NCBI GenBank assembly: GCA_037179385.1
Contig: CM074193.1
Span: 42,936,846-43,000,845 of the forward strand
Source of the DNA: Holothuria scabra
Taxonomy: Eukaryota; Echinodermata; Holothuroidea; Aspidochirotida; Holothuriidae
Direction of reading: 5' to 3'
Length of the DNA: 64,000 bases
Below the pieces are notes generated by a model. The model saw only the letters and a list, made by a program, of their open reading frames with translations, was not told where the DNA came from and did no database searches. A program made the position numbers and the translations under genes. This document shows positions 1-13,115 of the stretch, one piece after another. Position 1 is the stretch's first letter, and every line of letters begins with the position of its first letter.

Positions 1-3000
1 TCTTGAATCCTTGCCAAAAGCAAGAATGTATCGTGTAAGTACGTATTTTTGGACAGAAATTTGATTCGAAGGGAGAATGCAATCACCCCAAGATGAATTC
101 ATGTAGTTATTTATATACTCTGTCAGAAATCGCTCTGAGAACTGTGTGACAGTATGTTTATTTCCTTCTCAAGTGTGATATTTACTACATTAGGAGTAAA
201 CTACAATAGTTACAATGGTTACAATAGTATCAGTAGGATGTTCATGCATCCAAGCTTTCAATAATAGTCTTTAGTAAAAGTTTGACATTTGATCGCTGTT
301 TATCTCAAGATAAAACTGAAAGGGGACACTATACCCTTCAATGAACCGAGAGTAATTCATTCTTTTTGTCTGTACAAATTCAAAGAGAAATTTATATGAG
401 TGATACTGTCAAACACGAACAGGTTACTAGAACAGGGACATAAATGTCTAAAGAAGCTAGCAGTCTTACCCCAAAAAATGACTTTGTTGTACTAAAGGAC
501 TGACATGAAAAGGTAGCAGACAGAAAAAGAAAAGAAAATTCAGAAAGACTAACTGTAATAACTATTAAAAGTAGATAACTGTAATTGCTTCTTAAAAGCT
601 GTGATATAATATAAGTTGTTTTAGGTGGTTTTGAAGGCTGCTTCATAATCTGTAACAATATTCAACACAAATTTTTCTTGTATAGTGTGTTGCCTTATTA
701 TAATTTGAACCCTTTTTGTCAGCACTTATCCCAGAATATGTTGTTAGTTGTCATGTAAACCTGTGAGTTGATGGACCTCTATTTTGAAATGGTCACCAAG
801 CTGATGCTCATTGAAACAGTTTATTGCACATATGAAAATGTGGCTAGATGCTTCAATTGGAGAATGAAACCAGTGGTAGGTATGGCAGATTTCAGCAAAG
901 GCATTTTTTTACCTTATGTGTGGTACCCAGGTACACTTGTTGACTTGTCAGAGTTATATTGAAGAAGGCCTGGCATACTACTTACTGAGACTGTTCTTCT
1001 TCTTGGGATTTGTGTAATGCTTATTTTTTTTTGGTCATTTTTTTTTTGTCATTTCTACCATTAGATCTGTGCACTCGAAACAAAATTACAAAATGAAGGC
1101 AAGTTTAAGACTGTTGAGGACAGGGAAAAGTTTTGGGATGATATTACCAAGCCTGAAAATTATTCTCTGATGTTTGGATGCAATGAGAGCATGGACTCAG
1201 ATTCATATCTGGCAGGTAAGTACCAAGGTTTTGAACCATCCTGAAATTCATGAAAATACCGAATGAGTTTCTGTTAAATCAGTGAAATAGCTTGTGCTCA
1301 AATTGCATTCTTTTGGTGGAGGTCAGAATTTAACTTGATGTGTACACCTACTGTTTATCTTGTTTTTTACATCTGGTTGCTATTTACATCTGGTTGGAAA
1401 GTTTCTAGTCCTTAAACTGTTTGAACTTTGAAGCCTGCTACCCCATAGAAAAACTTAAGTTTGAGCATTGGAAGTACTGTAACACAGTAATGTGCTGTAG
1501 CTAAATATGGGAAACGATGGCATTTGACGTGATATACTGCTCACCTGAACAGAAGCAATGGAAGAATTAGATTTAAAAGTACCCCATCTGAGGCAAAAGA
1601 TGTTTTGTTTTTCATCCAACAGCAATCTATCATTTTTCTATCTGGAATGGCTTTCCAAAATAAACCAAATTGTTGAGTTAATAAGCCACTCAACAGGAAG
1701 TGATAATCCAGAAGTCATATAAACTGTATTTTCTCCCAATTTTGTGATGGCTTAGCATTTTAAGGGTCAAGAGCAGTTGCCCAAAACTTACTTTGAAGCA
1801 GCTTTAAAATATTACAGTAATTCTCTTCTTACTTCTCTTCAAAGTAACTTTCATCATATTTTATGACTTTAATATTGCATGTTCAAGGTTATTAAACCAG
1901 GCACTTAAATACTTCTACTAAATTTTACATCTGAAGAGAAAAAATTGTTGTCACATTACTCTCAATCAACAGCTAATCATGAAACAGAACAGTCTATTAC
2001 ACTACTTCAAGTTGAGGTGACTGTTCTTGCCCTTTAAAGCAACTATCCTCTATGACCTAAATATAGATAATTACAGTTATGTGTGTTTCATTTTACAGCT
2101 CCTTACACATCCAAGGTATCTTCCACTACCTACCAAGAAACTTTAGGAGACTTAGAGCCTGCAATTTTATCCCTTGGGTTGATTAGAGAGGACACTGAAC
2201 CGGTATCAAGAACATCCCCGGCAAAAGCCAAGACTGACTCCAAACAGTCTAGTGCACATTCTAGCACAACACCAGATGAGAGAAGGGTGAGTTGCGAGTG
2301 TGCCTCCACTCAATCCTGAAGGTCTAGTACTGTGGATTATTTTGAAAAAAAAAAAGAATAAAATAAAAATTGGATTATAAATTTACCATCAAGATGAACA
2401 AAGGAAAACCACTAGTTGCCTTTAAATCATAAAACCTTCACAATAAACCCCAACAAAAGCTTCATCTCCACAAAACATTATTTGAAGAGTTACAGAGTTA
2501 TGAAAGTTGTATCATTAGTATTTTAGAAAGTTTTGAAAAGTGATGATGGAAGTAGCATTACTTGAATTTTTGAAAGTTTGGAGCAAAGTATGCTTGGGTA
2601 AACAAATTTGAAGTCTGTTAGAACCTTTTTAAGTATGGTGAAAAATTGGTCATCGTACTGCCTTATTTTGAGTAATCCGTCATTCTGCATCGATAAATCA
2701 TGATTTTAAATTATGAATTATCCTGTTTATTACAAGGTAATGTTTTCTTTTAAACTTTGTTTAAAGTAAACATTTTTTTGAGGTTTTGTAGTATAAATGG
2801 TCACATTTTGTTTGTATTTTATTTAAAAAGTATCACATTAGACAGGACAAAACTGGGCAATTTGTTTTCATTTGAAAATTTTCAAATCTGTTGTGTTTTT
2901 CTTTTTTTTTCATATGTTGTAGACCTGAAATACTGAAATAACTCACAACAGCCACATTATAACTTGAGCATCATGTTTACCCAGTAGCGTAGCCAGGATT

Positions 3001-6000
3001 GGGTCATGGGGGGGTTTGGGACACGACATGAAGGAAAAGTCTGAGGATAGAGAGAAAAAAGAGCTATTTTAGGTGTTTTTTGCATTGCAAGGTTGGGTCA
3101 TCATGGGGGGTTCTAACCTCCAAAACCACCCCCGTGGCTACACCATTGTGTTTACCAATCCTGTGCGTAAATCATTATATCCCAATCAATTAGAGAGTAA
3201 GTGCTGGGATAAGGAGATGTTTTACAGCCTAGCATGTAGTTTATGGTCTTGCATGTGTTACTGTATATTGTACAGTGTTTGTTGTTGACTTGACTACTAA
3301 GGTCGCTCACATACAGTACCTGATAGTGTAAGCACAAGGTACAAAACGTGTCCAAGATATTCCTACATTCCAGATTTTTTTAGGACAGATTTCAAATAAT
3401 ACATAAGAAACAAAGCATGTATTGTGTACAAGCAAATAAATTCAATATTTTTTTTTTGTGTCAGTGTGGCTTTTGAATGTAAATCAAGAATTCTGACTTG
3501 CAAAAGTCCTAACTTAGGTATATGACTTACTCCCTGGTTAGGTTTGACCCAAATAAAAGGACGGACATGAGAGCAATTTGTAGTAGATATTTACTTGTTT
3601 TATAAACTTACATTTCTCTTACTTTTTCTGTCTTCAAACTTGATAACATAAGTCAGGTCACAAGTTTTGTGGAGTTCAGATGGTAACACATTCACCATGC
3701 TCAAATCATTGTAAGAAGTGCAATTTTTTTACACCCCTAAATTAAGAGTGGCAATTGTATCAAAGTTCTTGAATTCAAGGTCTGACAAGTTCACCTTACA
3801 ACACATCTGCTAAATATACTTGCAATTTGCATTTAAATTTTGATTCCTTTAATTTGTAGATTTGCTACATTGCTTGTAGATTTGGTAGGGAAATCCTTCC
3901 TTGCAAGGAGAATAAAGTCTTTAGCTACTGTAGCCTCAAGAAATTTTGACTAACACCCCCGTATAGGAGTAGCAAAGAGAAAATATTTACTGTACTACAA
4001 GCTCTTAAGGCAAGCCATGCCTTGATCCACTTCAGCTACTTGAATGATCAATGTTTGCATTGCCACAGATCAAGTAGGTGACCTTACATAGGCAAACCAC
4101 TCCCATACAACCTGAAAGATGTACTCACTTTACACATTGAAAGCACAACTTTCCCATTTCTTCATCACCTCAACTTTAAAATTAGGTTCCCATAAGAATT
4201 AATATCAAACCTGAAAAACTTGTTTATGAAGTTCATCTATCTAAACAAAGGTTTATTTTCTTTCTGCCTAGAAATCAAATGTGCTAGCTGGTATTCGAAG
4301 AAAGCATCCCAAAGTGATTGAATTTGAAGAAAAGTTTAAAAAGGTAAGCTGAAGTTTCTGAAAATAAATTATCACTTATTCATGTTAGTCATTGGAAGTG
4401 ACTGCCCTGATCTACTGTAGCATTCTTCAAACAATCAGTGTAGACAAATTTGAACAGCTGGTGAAGTATGCCAACAGTGGGGCCCATCAACCTTAAGACT
4501 TCTTAACTTTTTTATCTGCATGCAATTCTAAACCCTCATATCCAGTGACATCCAGAGAATCAAGAGGTATTTTAGGGTGTTCATGATACAGCTAAGTAAA
4601 GAATTTGACAGATTAAACCCATGCAATTAACTCCATGCAGTTATAGGCAACTTAATGATACGATCACTTGACTGTTCTGGACTTGCCTATTTGATGCTAT
4701 TTCAAGAGATTTATTTCAGGTACCCTATTGTAGCTATTCATTAAAGGGCATAAGCAGTCCCCCCAATCTAGATTAAAGGACCAGTTCTCTCACCCCAAAC
4801 AGTACCAGTTCTCCTAACCTTCTTACTGAAGCCCCTCCCAAAATTGTCTGAATTTCATCCTCATCCAGACAAAGTCTCAGTTTATTACTTCAGGGTGAGT
4901 AAAGAAAAACTCAATTTATACAATCAAAACACTCTCAGTACAGTTCATGTTGTGTAATATAAGCTTTGGCACTCTTCATTGTTTGAATTAGCTGTCAATC
5001 AAAGAACTGAGCCAATTGAGAATTTCGATACCCGGGTACCAAAATTGTAGTTTGGGGTGAGGGGTTTGGCCCCTTGATGTAGTAGACTATTCTATTTTAG
5101 AAATGGCAGTTGAGACTGAAAAAGGTGTGATATCATTTTCACCCTGATTTTTTAAATTTTGGAGAAGTAATTCCTAAGTTTTTCTTTGATATGTATATTT
5201 TGAACCCTGATAAATCATGAAAGGTACTTGGAAGAGAAATAAGCAGAAACGTGTGAGATTTAGCTATTGTTTCAAAATAAGGTTGAGTGACTTCTTTTGT
5301 CTTTTTAAGTGGTAGATTAATTAACCTAACAGTATTTCTTCCAATACAGATTGAATTTCCTAAATTGTCAGCATATACCTTGGACCTAGAGCCACCTAAA
5401 GAAGACCCAGAAGTATTCCAAATCAAGCAAGAATTTAAGAAACGGGCAAATCAGCGAAGGCATGCCAAGAAACAACTGCAAAAGATGTATGAAATATCCT
5501 TAACACATCTTGCTGCGACTCACAGGTGAGTGAGGAGCTTAGAAAGATATGATACATTTCTTTTTGCCAGCTTTATTTCTTCAATTGTTATGACAAGTAG
5601 TATGAGTACTGCCAACAGATTTTCAAAATTAAGATTTAAGGAGGGAAGGTGGGGAGGGGGGGGGGGGGGCAGGAGGGAGGCAGGAGGAAGAAGAAAGTGA
5701 TTTTAAGCAGAACTTAAGCAAATTTGCCAAAGCTTTAAAGGCATAACAAGGTGAGATGGATGTTAGACACCTGTTTGTGAGTTAAGGTTTTTATCAACAG
5801 TCAATGTTAAAATTCTCTTTGTTGTGGTCATCAATGGGCAATGTTGTAATTTTTATCAAATTTTACATGTTTGAAGAAGAACTCTCTGGTTCGGCATTTT
5901 TATATTTTTTTAGTTTCATTTCTTTAGAGCAGTTAAAGGAACAGATATATGCCAAATCATGGTTCAAGAAAATGTGGGTTCCAAAAGCATTTATATCATC

Positions 6001-9000
6001 CCACATGAAGAAGAAAGCCACACCCTTTTCCAGTAGAAGGAGGGTAAAATCCTATCCCTTTTTCATTTCCACGAGAATAAAAAAGTGTTGGTTCTGTGTC
6101 TTTGTTTCTTATTCCAGAAGAGGAAACATCGGCAGCAACATTTACATGCATCAATAAATAACCTTTAAAACCCATCAGATTACACCCTACAGGGGCCTTG
6201 GATCAAGCTTTTGTCCCCTGAAGCTACCTCTATCTTTGGCCAAGGGTAGCATTAATTTGTACTTGGGGTCTGGCAGTAGTAAACCCCCCCCCCCCCCCCC
6301 CTGAGTTTTTGACAGAATCCCTGAATCTGGTGACTTTTTTCTTTACATAGGATGCTAGACAAAAACCAAGAACTGGCAGCAAGTTTGGAAGGCCCAAGTC
6401 TTTCAGATGTGGTGAGTTGAATACATTTTGGTTTGTAATAACCAAGGTGCCAGACTCCGGAAAATGTACAGTACCTATGTATTTTATCGTTTGTCTGAGA
6501 AAGACCTGAACACATATTGCACACATTGAAGAAAAAATGGTAGGAATCATAAAGCCCAATTCTGTTGGCTTGTCATTTAGATCTAGCATGAGACAAAAAA
6601 ATTCCAGACCAGGTCCTCCAAACCCTGTCACAATACCCTTTTCCTAACTCAGGATACCTTAATTAAAGATTGGTTTATATTTTTGTTCAAAAATACCTCC
6701 ACCTTTCAACAAAGCTGCAAAAAGTTATGTAATGTGGGCACATGATGTCAAATTCCTTTTGTGTTTCTTTAGAATTAAATGTCATGTTTGCCCTTGAAAT
6801 CCTTGATTCTGTTGGAATGTTTGAAAAGCTTTTGCTGTAGATGTACAATCCTCGACAAAAATGATGGGACAAAGCAAGCAAACCAAGCAATGAACAGATC
6901 ACCGTTCGCCTCTACCCCATTCAATGTTTTGTCCCATGTGTCTTCACTGAGGATTGTAGCATTACTGTACACCATATGTGGGGTCTAGCAAATAATGTGG
7001 CTTAATATTCCTTGCAACAGTATCAGAATTATAAATAAATTGAATGCAATGTTAAATTAATATGTTGTTTTTCCATTATGCACCCACCTCCCCCCCCCCC
7101 CAAAAAAAAAATCTATTTCTTTAAAAATTATTATTTTCCAAATGCAATATACTATTGAGGTGCAGTTTTCACCTGTTTGAAAAGGAAAATATTTCTCCAC
7201 ATTTTAAAGTCAATGTATTTTGTGTAGGTAAAATGCCTTTACTATAACTTTTGGAACAGTGTTTGTCAAAACTACCTCTCAGAGCATATTGTTTGATTGT
7301 AAAATGCTTTGCCATCCACTGCTCCAGGTTCCCAGTATTGGTAACCATAGAAATATTCAGCATCCAGAAAACACACCTATACACGAAGAATATGCGGACC
7401 TTGAAGAAAATGAAATGTTGCAGCAGACTGAAGAAAATAATGTCAGTTTGGACAATATGGAAGATTCCATTTTAAATATGGGTTTAAAAGATGATTCCAA
7501 AAAGTCTACACACAGTAATTCAACAGAATCTTCAACTGATGGAGAAACTGAAGACTCTTTAGATTCATATCCTCTCACTCTTGAAGCTGTCATGGAAAAG
7601 AAGAATGTCCTGGTGAGTACTGAAATCTTTTTCACTGGATAGTACCACCTATCAATGGACTTCATGCTGCTAAAATTGAAGAGGATGTTTTAGCCAATGT
7701 TACCTGAGAAAAAGGCATTTGCTGGGGTGAAGCTGGTCCCTTTAATTGTGCCAGTTTAAGCCAACCTTGTTGCTTTAATGAGCAAATAGTCTTTGAAGGG
7801 GGCAAACGCCTTCAACTTTATTGATCTCAGGATACCTGAACAGGAAGTTCTCTGATCATGCGTGGATCCAAGCGGGGCTTTTATGGCTTCAGCCCCTCCT
7901 TTTTTGTCACATCAACAATAACAAATACACTAAAATAAGCGTAAAGCTTATCTATGAGAATATCCAAGGGGGCTATTTCAGGCTCATCCTTTCCCTCACA
8001 ACACAAATCCAAAAACATGAACCTCGTATGATATTAAGTCTGTGTGAAAAATCAAAAGGGAGGGGCCCATTCTTTATGCTCCTTCCCCGGTAGGTACAGA
8101 CGTACGAGACAGGCACAGAGAGTGGAGGGTGTTCAGTTGCGGTGAGAAATAGTTTGCCATTTATCACGCAAGAGATGTTATGTGGAAAATAATTATCAGA
8201 CATGAGTTCGAGTAGTCACAGACAATTTCATCAATTCAGCTGATCTTTAATTTGGCCAAGAGTCACAATGGAGAAGCATTAGCATATTTTCAATTTCGTT
8301 GTTTAGTTTCTTCAAAAAGAATCAAGACAGTTTAGTGTAGGCCTAATAGTGGTAGTAATTTTCTGATCGCTTAGCATGTTCCTGATTTTTTCTTATATGG
8401 AAACAAAAGCTAAACTTATAAACTGCATGTTTAGATTCTCTTTACAAGCATGAAAAACGAAATTTTCAGGCATCCGAGGGGTCGCAATCATTTTCTATGT
8501 TCCGCACCAACTAATGGTGGCGCTGCACTTAGATAGTCTTCCGGGGAAAATTACATTTTCTGATCAAAGTATTTTATTAATAACTTCATAATCACTTTGC
8601 AGTTTGGGAACTTTTTTTGAAGTGAACATTTTATTTAGCGAAGATAATGAATATTTAGATTCTTCATATGAGTCTGGAAACTGCTATTTTTGACCATCTG
8701 AGGGTCTGATTTTTCAAAATTTTCTCTATGTTCCACGCCAACCAATGATGGTGCTCCACTTAGATAATCTTTATGGCAGAATAATGTTTTGTGGCCAAGA
8801 AAAAAACGCAAACTAAAATGCTCATGTTCGCCTATACCTGTCAATGCTCTTTTTTTTTACTCCTATAGAAAGTATGTAAATTCAATGACAACACTACTTT
8901 GAAAGGTACCACAGCAAAAATGGAAGAAGACTGCATGTAAAGACACAGAAGTTTCAGTTTTATCCTCATGAACCACCACAATTCAACTTTTAACACTATT

Positions 9001-11041
9001 CCCCTCAAAGTCGAAAATATTGCACCATTTTGCATTTAGTCTCCTTGAAAATGCTAAAATTTCTCAAAGGGGAGATGGACACCCCTCCCCCAGACCGGTG
9101 ATAACTGAACACACTGCATGCCCCCTTCAGAAAAATCCTGTGAACCCCAGTGGTTCGTTCCCCATTGCCTGCTTTCTCTGAGACTAGCCCCCCCCCTTTT
9201 TGAGATGTCTGGATCTGCGCCTGCTGATAGATTCTGGATTATTACTTGCCAGCTTGAAATGACAAAAACTTGCTATTCGCTTCTAGTGTCATGAGTTCCA
9301 AAATAATTTTTTAAGGAGTGCTGTTAGCCAGTAGGTCAAAGGTCAACAGGTAACTCCTTTATGGGGTTTTACGCTGATGGTGGGATGTAAACACACATAA
9401 CACAGTCTGCTATGCATGGCCAGCACAGCGCTCAGATGTTTTGTTACCAATTGACCTGAACAGAAAGGTCACTGACGCATGCACAGACGTAAACTTCGGA
9501 CTTGTCTATTGTAAGAACCCACGTTTGTGAAATATGTGTCATGTTTGTCGCGGTTGTGATTCAAGCTAATGATGCAGCATAGGTATTTTGTAGTTTACAG
9601 GAAAGGCAAGTCAAAGTCTAGAGAGTGTCGGGTCAATTGCTTGGCTTAGGGGTGCATCAATGCAGAAAAATATTTGATGAAAATTGATTGGCTCCTCCTG
9701 GTATTGAGAAGGTGCATCTTTCAAATGTACCACAATTGATTGACTTGGGGCTTACATACAAATTTAGCCAAAACATGCTTCTTATGTGGAAGTAGAGAGC
9801 ACTTCCTACAGTCTTCTTTTGTTGGTTTATTACTGAAGCAGTTATACTTTTGGGGGGGGCTATTATCTCAAGCAAGTAAAGATTTTTTTGGTAAAATTTC
9901 TAGCTGATTTATGATAGTAGAGAAATGTGAGGGCCAAAGGGGCTCAGTGTTTTAGTAGGAGCATGGGTCAGTAAAAACCAGTGTGGGTTGTTTCTTTTCC
10001 TTGCCGACCCTATAAGTTGAGAACCTGCATATGGCATGGTTTGATATTTGTTGTAAGTAACACCAAAACCCAAGTAAATTGCAACAATTGCCATCAATCA
10101 CATAAAGAACTGTCTTACAAGGTTTGGCAAGATTATTTCTATGTTGTTCCTATCTACAAGCAAGTTAGTTTGTAAGGTTTTTCACTAATGTGCAAACTGC
10201 GAAGAGTTATCACAAAAATAGGCATGTAAAAGGAAGAGAGGATTGAAAATATACTCAGATTTGCATAGGTGTGTTTGATAGGAAGGCATGCTCATGACAA
10301 AATATTTGCCTTATGGAGATCTGACACGACTTCTGCAGTTTCTGGGAAAAACTGTGGTTCCTGATTAAAGTATAAAACAATTTTTTCATTACTCCAATTA
10401 GCTACTTTAATGAACAGCAATTGTTATTACCATTCTGGTACAATGGCAACAACTTACAGGGTTTGGTAACAAGATTTAAAATAGGTGCTTGCAAAAAGGG
10501 GATCAAATTGCTTGTGATGCAATGAAAGATTAGATTCTCACCTTAATCGTAGGTAAACTACAAATCAAATGTCAACCTTCAGGGATATTTTCAAAGCTTG
10601 AATACACATGCCATTGACATTGGTAAAAAAAAGTTCATGCCAATTTAGGTAAGGCACAAGATGAATTTGCAAGGGGATTCAAATTAGTTCATAGAAGATT
10701 ATCAATTAAAATTGAGGTAAAATTCTCAAATCGCATTTTCACAGTGTTTCTCTGAAATTTTGTTGACATGGCATGAGACCTGTCTTAAGGCATGTCTGAT
10801 CTTCTAAGGTGTCTGTTTTAAATTTTTAACTTGTTTGCCAAAATTTGGTCACTTCGCAAAAACTTCATGCCAACTAATAAGTAATAATACATTCTAGGTG
10901 AACCGTTTTAGTATATGCATGCATCTTGAAATTTAAAGTTGTAGTGTACTTAAAAATTGCATATTTCATTTGCAGGAGGCTAAACGAGCTGGAGTATTTT
11001 GGTACAACTACGGGAAATTTCTCCCATCTATAACTGCATGA
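1..11041 (+). CDS. Multi-exon protein gene, 3' part (family not recognised)
   Basis: Ten exons join in frame with GT-AG borders: <1-34, 768-875, 1065-1215, 2099-2286, 4272-4343, 5350-5525, 5928-6032, 6351-6411, 7328-7612 and 10976-11041 (stop TGA 11039-11041). Phases agree at every junction, which is the main evidence. The readable part is about 414 residues; the start lies upstream of the window. The product looks soluble: no signal peptide or membrane helix. In order there is a hydrophobic/aromatic N-terminal stretch (from 768), a Ser/Thr/Lys linker (2200-2286), a basic charged helix-like block rich in K/R/Q (4272-5500, e.g. KKRANQRRHAKKQLQKMY), an acidic Ser-rich stretch (7390-7580, e.g. 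NSTESSTDGETEDS), and a short aromatic C-terminus (AGVFWYNYGKF). I do not recognise the family and assign no function. The acceptor before 768 is weak (no good pyrimidine tract), so that border is the least certain. Introns are AT-rich and hold MITEs. Confidence 0.72.
2982..3148. mobile_element. Short hAT-like MITE with 8-bp target duplication
   Basis: A 167-bp element in an intron. The ends are inverted copies of a CAGTAGCGTAGCCA-like sequence, and TGTTTACC flanks it directly on both sides (2974-2981 and 3149-3156). An 8-bp target duplication is typical of hAT transposons. There is no coding capacity. The body (ATAGAGAGAAAAAAGAGCTA, then ATTTTAGGTGTTTTTTGCAT) matches the copy at 11451-11641. 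Confidence 0.8.
4455..4700. repeat. Diverged copy of the GACGAATCCG-type MITE
   Basis: Intronic sequence that resembles 32694-32953 over scattered blocks (for example the GATACAGCTAAGTAAAGAAT and CTTGACTGTTCTGGACTTG stretches against CTTGACTGTCCGGATTCG). Termini are poorly preserved, so the limits are approximate. Confidence 0.4.
4775..5074 (+). mobile_element. 300-bp MITE with AAAGG...CTCACCCCAAAC inverted ends
   Basis: The left end reads AAAGGACCAGTTCTCTCACC and the right end is its imperfect reverse complement (GGGGTGAGGGGTTTGGCCCC). The body closely matches 37940-38241, sharing for example ATCAAAACACTCT and GTAATATAAGCTTTGG. More diverged relatives lie at 15367-15640 and 50129-50366. It lies wholly within an intron and codes for nothing. 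Confidence 0.75.
5928..6032 (+). CDS. 105-nt exon of the 1-11041 gene, open in two frames
   Basis: This exon lies between exons 5350-5525 and 6351-6411, which also splice directly to each other in frame, so at 105 nt it could be a cassette exon. Read in the phase set by its neighbours (acceptor TTTAG at 5923-5927, donor GTAGAA at 6033) it encodes 35 residues including VQENVGSKSIYIIPHEEESH and restores CAG ATG at the next junction. A second frame is also open from the stronger acceptor at 5911-5912 to 6045, giving basic residues (KSWFKKMWVPKAF), but it then runs into a TAA shortly after the start of exon 7328. The first reading is preferred on phase. The donor lacks the usual G at -1. Confidence 0.45.
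8462..8775 (-). repeat. Two fragments of the poly-G hAT-like family (R1 segment)
   Basis: Reverse-strand copies at about 8462-8552 and 8688-8775 carry the R1 signature: a CTATCTAAG core, then GCGCCACCAT, a TTGGYGCGGA-like stretch, and CCTCAGATGGCCGGAAAT-like sequence. The same segment recurs at least ten times in the window and lies inside the complete hAT-like element at 38901-39194. Confidence 0.6.
9040..10975. other. Intron interior, no recognisable gene
   Basis: This is the later part of the last intron of the gene ending at 11041. I found no exon-like ORF with good splice sites here. A short piece (9425-9465, AGCGCTCAGATG followed by TTTGTTACCA) recurs at 37893-37935, so at least part of it is dispersed repeat. 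Confidence 0.5.
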
Positions 11042-11450
11042 GGCTTTCTATGTGGATGGATTCTATGGCAAAATACTACAAAACCTTGATAGTGAAGAAT
11101 ATTTATGAGTTGTTTTGATGGGATTGGGATTCCAATGTTGTGCCCATTTCCATCTGTGGAAGTCAGGTTGAACTTCGGGGCAGCAGCCCTGGGTGATATC
11201 TTTTCCTCAAATAAGCCAGTTTAGAGTTACTGTTTTGTTCTTCAGGTGAAAGGATATAAGGGTACGCGCTCTTCCAATTAGCCACTGCTGCCATAGTAAC
11301 GCATAGAGCACAGTGAACCTAACTATGCATAGCGTGTGACAAGACTCCTCAGGTCATAGGTCATAGGGATATTGAACTCATCATAGCACATGCACAGTAA
11401 CAACTCTGAACTGGCTTATTGACAAGGTTTGGTAAGGTCAGATAGTGTTT

Positions 11451-11641
11451 CAGGTGCGTAGCCAGGATTGTGTCATGGGGAGGGTTTTGGTGGCATGGGG
11501 AGGGGAGGTCTGGGGGCACAATATGAGGGAAAAGTCAAAGGATAGAGAGCAAAAAAAAGCTATTTTAGGTGTTTTTTTTGCATTGCAAGGTTGGGTCATG
11601 CGGGGTTCTAACCCCCAAACTCTCCCATGGCTACACTCTAG
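11451..11641. mobile_element. Second copy of the short hAT-like MITE
   Basis: About 190 bp and homologous to 2982-3148: a CAGGTGCGTAGCCAGGATTG left end, a shared ATTTTAGGTG/TTGCATTGCAAGGTTGGGTC interior, and the inverted right end ATGGCTACACTC. TAGTGTTT occurs at 11443-11450 and again overlapping the right border at 11639-11646, an apparent 8-bp duplication. It lies just 3' of the gene ending at 11041 and may fall in its 3' UTR or flank. Confidence 0.7.
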
Positions 11642-12149
11642 TGTTTTATGGCTGAAATTTAACCTTCAGGATTGATCTAATGGCATGCATAGCCTTTTCT
11701 CTAGATTTGTGTCTCTGTCATTGCAGTAACAATGCAGTAAGAAAACAATCCATGACTCTAACTGTGAAGTAGGCACAGCTTCTCAAAATTGTGCCAGCAG
11801 AATTGGAATCATTGAGCAGCTTGGAATGATAAATGAATATTTTATGTTTATATGGCATTTGGAATTAAATCGTAAGTAGTGATGGACTGTGCATTAGCAC
11901 AAGATACAGTAGTACATGATCGAAGGGCAAGTGATGCACAAGGGTATGTCTCGAGTGCATATTCACTCAGTGACAGCATGACCTGAATACCCTGTTTGAA
12001 CAAACAGATTCTTCCCTTAATTATTCTTGGCTTTCTGAAGGAAAGTAAATTTTATAGAAATTTCTGACATGACCCCTGCCTTAATTCTTTTTTTTTATGG
12101 AAATTGACCCACGTTTTTACTTCTTTAAGTAGTTATACCCATACAATAA

Positions 12150-12232
12150 AACCTTTTCTTTCTTGGTGACACTAAATAACACATTCGTGTTGGTGTGTCA
12201 TTAAACCCAATCTAACTAACTAACAAACCTCA
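12150..12232 (+). repeat. SINE 3' tail fragment
   Basis: A GTGTGTCATTAAACCCAATC stretch runs into (CTAA)n (TAACTAACTAAC), the same tail type as the complete SINE at 32088-32337. No tRNA-like head is visible, so it is 5' truncated. Confidence 0.45.
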
Positions 12233-13035
12233 GAGAGTGCATTATTATGTTCTAGCGCACAGGTTCAGAGTTACTTAACATTGTTTATTCATATTCTACA
12301 AGAGGATCTTCACAAAAGGACTGAAAAAGGAGGAAAATCTAACTCATAAACAACTACATTGGGACAGCATAAACTCAAGTAAAATGGATCACCCAAAGAC
12401 GACTTCTTTTATCCATTATTGTGAGTGTACCTCTATCATGGTAAAGCATGATCACATGACTAAAGTGGCATAGTTCAAATTGGGGATTCCAAGTATATCA
12501 CTTTTAAAGTTGTAATGCTTTAGAACTTAAGTTGTTTTATAAGCTATTATAATAGTGTACACATAGTGTATGCATTTTGTAAAAAGGATGTTGTTTGATG
12601 TTTCATATTTTACTGATGCCTGTATAGATAAACTAACATTTCATAATAATATTTGTAATATTTTTGCTATCAATTTTTTATGTCAATAATACAAAACATT
12701 TTGGAATGAAATGCATCCCAAAATATAGAATACTCTTCTACTTTTTTGTGAGCAAAAGATTTAGATTTAAATAATGGAAGACGCATCTTACCCTTACAGG
12801 AATAAGACAAATAAGTTTTATTTACTCTGTTGTCAAACAATGAAACAGTGTTTTTAAGTTTTCCCCTTACAAAGTGACAATTATTACACATTAAATCCTC
12901 CATCTTTGGTTGGTATAAAGTTTTTAACATTAAACCATGATGGATCTCTGAAATAGCTTTCAGCTGATTTAAGGGGACAGGGTTAGTCTCTTCCACTCTT
13001 TTGACACGTAAATTATCTCTTTATTTCCACTGGTA

Positions 13036-13115
13036 CTGTATCCGAGTTGATAAAGGCGGTGACATTTGAAAGGATGAAGCTTAGTAATCGGGAGGTCTGG
13101 AGTTCAATTCCGTCT
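13036..13115 (+). repeat. tRNA-like relic, probable SINE head
   Basis: A box-B-like GAGTTCAATTCC (13091-13102) lies about 55 nt after a weak A-box-like GAGTTGATAAAGG. The intervening sequence does not fold as a normal cloverleaf, so I call it a tRNA-derived relic and not a tRNA gene. Confidence 0.3.

Noticed and set aside
12303..12420. Possible 118-nt coding exon (acceptor ACAAG, donor GTGAGT, open frame with KGLKKEENLTHKQLHW)
   Set aside because: The frame is open and the donor is good, but the acceptor is poor. It ends in a phase that gives an immediate stop with exon 13890, and no compatible upstream exon was found.
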